Assembly (NCBI GenBank): GCA_963771985.1
Contig: CAVYVO010000004.1
Span: 124,001 to 188,000, forward strand
DNA: 64,000 bases
DNA from: Trebonia sp963771985
GTDB lineage: Bacteria; Actinomycetota; Actinomycetes; Streptosporangiales; Streptosporangiaceae
Reading direction: 5' to 3'
Numbering within the stretch: the stretch's first letter is position 1; each line of letters begins with the position of its first letter. The notes below the pieces were generated by a model that saw only the letters and a program-made list of their open reading frames with translations, did not search any database and had not been told where the DNA came from. The translations under genes and the position numbers were made by a program. This document shows, in pieces, positions 62,683-64,000 of this stretch.

Positions 62683-63876
62683 TCAGACGAACGCGCTGAG
62701 GCCGGTGATGGCGCGGCCGACGACGAGGGTGTTGATCTCGCGGGTGCCTTCGTAGGAGTAGATGGCCTCGGCGTCGGCCACGAACCGGCCGACCTGGTGC
62801 TCGAGCAGGATCCCGTTGCCGCCGAGCAGCTCGCGGGCGTAGCCCACGCTCTCCCGCATGCGGACCGTGCAGAACGCCTTGGCCAGCGCGGAGTGCTCGT
62901 CACGTGCCTCCCCGGCGGCCTGCAACTGGGCGAGCCGCGTGCACATGCACGCCGAGGCCGTGATGTTCCCGAGCATCCGGACCAGCAGGTCCTGCACCAG
63001 CTGGAAGCCGGCGATCGGCCGGCCGAACTGCTCGCGCTCCTTCGCGTAGGCGAGCGCGTGCTCGTAGGCGCCCATCGCGCAGCCGACCGCCTGCCAGGCA
63101 ACCCCCGCCCTGGTGAGCCGCAGCACGGCGGCGGTCTGCCGGAACGAGTGAGCCTTCTGCAGCCGCGAGGACTCGGGCACCCGCACGCCGTCCAGCGTGA
63201 TGTAGGCGTTCTGCACGACCCGCAGCGCGATCTTGTCCTTGATCTTTGTGGTCGACAGGCCCGGCGTCCCCTTCTCCACGACGAACCCCTTGACCTGGCC
63301 GTCTCCGCCCTCGGTCACGTCCCGCGCCCAGATGACGATGTAGTCGGCGAACGTCGCGTTCCCGATCCACTTCTTCTGGCCGTTCAGGACCCACCAGTCG
63401 CCGTCGCGGCGCGCGGTCGTTGTCAGGCCGCCCGCGGCACCGGAGCCGACCTCCGGCTCGGTCAGGCCGAACGCCCCGATCTTCTCCATCCGCGCCATCC
63501 CGGGCAGCCAGCGGCACTTCTGCTCCTCCGACCCGCACAGGTAGATCGATCCCATCGCCAGCCCGCTGTGCACGCCCATGAACGTGGACAAGGAGGGGTC
63601 AGACCTGGCCAGCTCCATCGCCAGCACGCCGTCGAGCAGCGGCCCGCCGCCCGGGCAGCCGTATCCCTCGTACGCGACGCCGGCGATGCCGAGCCCGGCG
63701 ATGCCGTCGGCCAGCTCGAACGGGAACTCCTCCCTGGTCCAGTACCGGTTGATCACCGGTTCGACCTCTTTGGTCATGAACTCCCTGGTGCGCCGCACCG
63801 CGTCCCGTCCGGCGTCGTCGAGCAGCCGCTCGATCCCGTAGAAATCGGCCCCGTAGGAATCGGTGCTGTCACTCAT
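62683..63876 (-). CDS. Acyl-CoA dehydrogenase, glutaryl-CoA dehydrogenase-like
   Basis: The 397-residue flavoprotein oxidises acyl-CoA esters. Family motifs are GAFGLTEPEVGSGAAGG (FAD/substrate), WWVLNGQKKWIGNATFADYI, REQFGRPIAGFQLVQDLLVR and the catalytic-Glu region AIYSYEGTREINTLVVGRAI. Sequence features (IYSYEGTREIN) fit the glutaryl-CoA/long-branched subgroup, but the substrate is not proven. It begins inside the end of the upstream hydrolase gene, so both are one operon. It is convergent with dapC. Confidence 0.9.
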   Translation of the reverse strand: MSDSTDSYGADFYGIERLLDDAGRDAVRRTREFMTKEVEPVINRYWTREEFPFELADGIAGLGIAGVAYEGYGCPGGGPLLDGVLAMELARSDPSLSTFMGVHSGLAMGSIYLCGSEEQKCRWLPGMARMEKIGAFGLTEPEVGSGAAGGLTTTARRDGDWWVLNGQKKWIGNATFADYIVIWARDVTEGGDGQVKGFVVEKGTPGLSTTKIKDKIALRVVQNAYITLDGVRVPESSRLQKAHSFRQTAAVLRLTRAGVAWQAVGCAMGAYEHALAYAKEREQFGRPIAGFQLVQDLLVRMLGNITASACMCTRLAQLQAAGEARDEHSALAKAFCTVRMRESVGYARELLGGNGILLEHQVGRFVADAEAIYSYEGTREINTLVVGRAITGLSAFV

Positions 63877-64000
63877 CGGGCTCTCCTAGGAAGCCGGACA
63901 CCACCGGCGCGAGCTCGGCGGCCTCGGTCACCAGGCCGAGGTGCCCGCCGTGGTACACGTGCAGGCGGGAACGCGGGATCAGCGCGTTCATCAGCCGGGC
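63869..64000 (-). CDS. Alpha/beta hydrolase, C-terminal part (gene continues beyond the window)
   Basis: The minus-strand frame from the window edge reads ARLMNALIPRSRLHVYHGGH, then LGLVTEAAELAPVVSGFL and ends GEPDE before TGA at 63869-63871. The HGGHLGLVTE segment is the C-terminal catalytic-His region of alpha/beta hydrolases such as depolymerase-like enzymes. The stop overlaps the acyl-CoA dehydrogenase start. The 5' part is outside the window. Confidence 0.7.
   Translation of the reverse strand, partial: ARLMNALIPRSRLHVYHGGHLGLVTEAAELAPVVSGFLGEPDE

Overview
This window is a high-GC chromosome segment from an actinomycete. The evidence is the gene order rimP-nusA-ylxR-infB-rbfA-truB-ribF-rpsO-pnp-M16 peptidase-dapB (all on the minus strand), the frequent GTG starts, and actinobacterial families such as DUF397, DUF2277, DUF4439, an F420/LLM-type oxidoreductase and a HelD-like helicase. 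I cannot name the genus from sequence alone.

Layout. 1-5.7 kb: PHP phosphoesterase, a frameshifted LLM oxidoreductase, a membrane protein, an exported amidase and an exported phosphoesterase. 5.7-8.2 kb: a DNA alkylation repair pair (Ada/AlkA fusion plus MGMT), followed by repeat-rich DNA. 8.2-11.5 kb: PrsW-like, DUF397, Nudix, MgtC, YccF and DUF2277 genes. 11.5-25.5 kb: the translation/RNA housekeeping operons and dapB. 25.7-34.9 kb: ferritin-like pair, redoxin, a residual pyruvate-oxidase mini-gene, HelD-like ATPase, a CehA-type PHP hydrolase and the tag glycosylase. 59.4-64 kb: dapD, fdxA, a dapC with a frameshift, and fatty-acid-type genes.

The centre of interest is 35.3-58.9 kb. A tyrosine-integrase element of about 23.6 kb sits inside a LOG-family (TIGR00730) gene. 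A 174-bp segment of that gene (173/174 identical) is present in direct orientation at both ends (35121-35294 and 58741-58914). On the right, the chromosomal 5' part of the gene is completed by an element-supplied 3' end. On the left, the displaced original 3' end remains as a fragment. Short CTAGCA-type repeats lie just inside both ends. I saw no replication or conjugation genes.

The element carries an HxlR/MBL/reductase cassette, a broken second integrase, and several defence-like systems: a CHAT-protease/NB-ARC/TPR protein (a bacterial NLR-like architecture) overlapping a small one-TM protein gene; a DUF4365-nuclease/HEAT-like protein split by an IS1634-type element; a DUF5615/PIN-like toxin split by a different IS with its antitoxin still intact; and a lone HD-type alarmone-hydrolase-like protein. 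Four insertion sequences are present. For two of them the target duplication lets the interrupted gene be rejoined exactly in frame. The CHAT/NB-ARC/TPR operon is the best candidate for an intact, poorly described system. The region reads as a defence island eroding through IS insertions.
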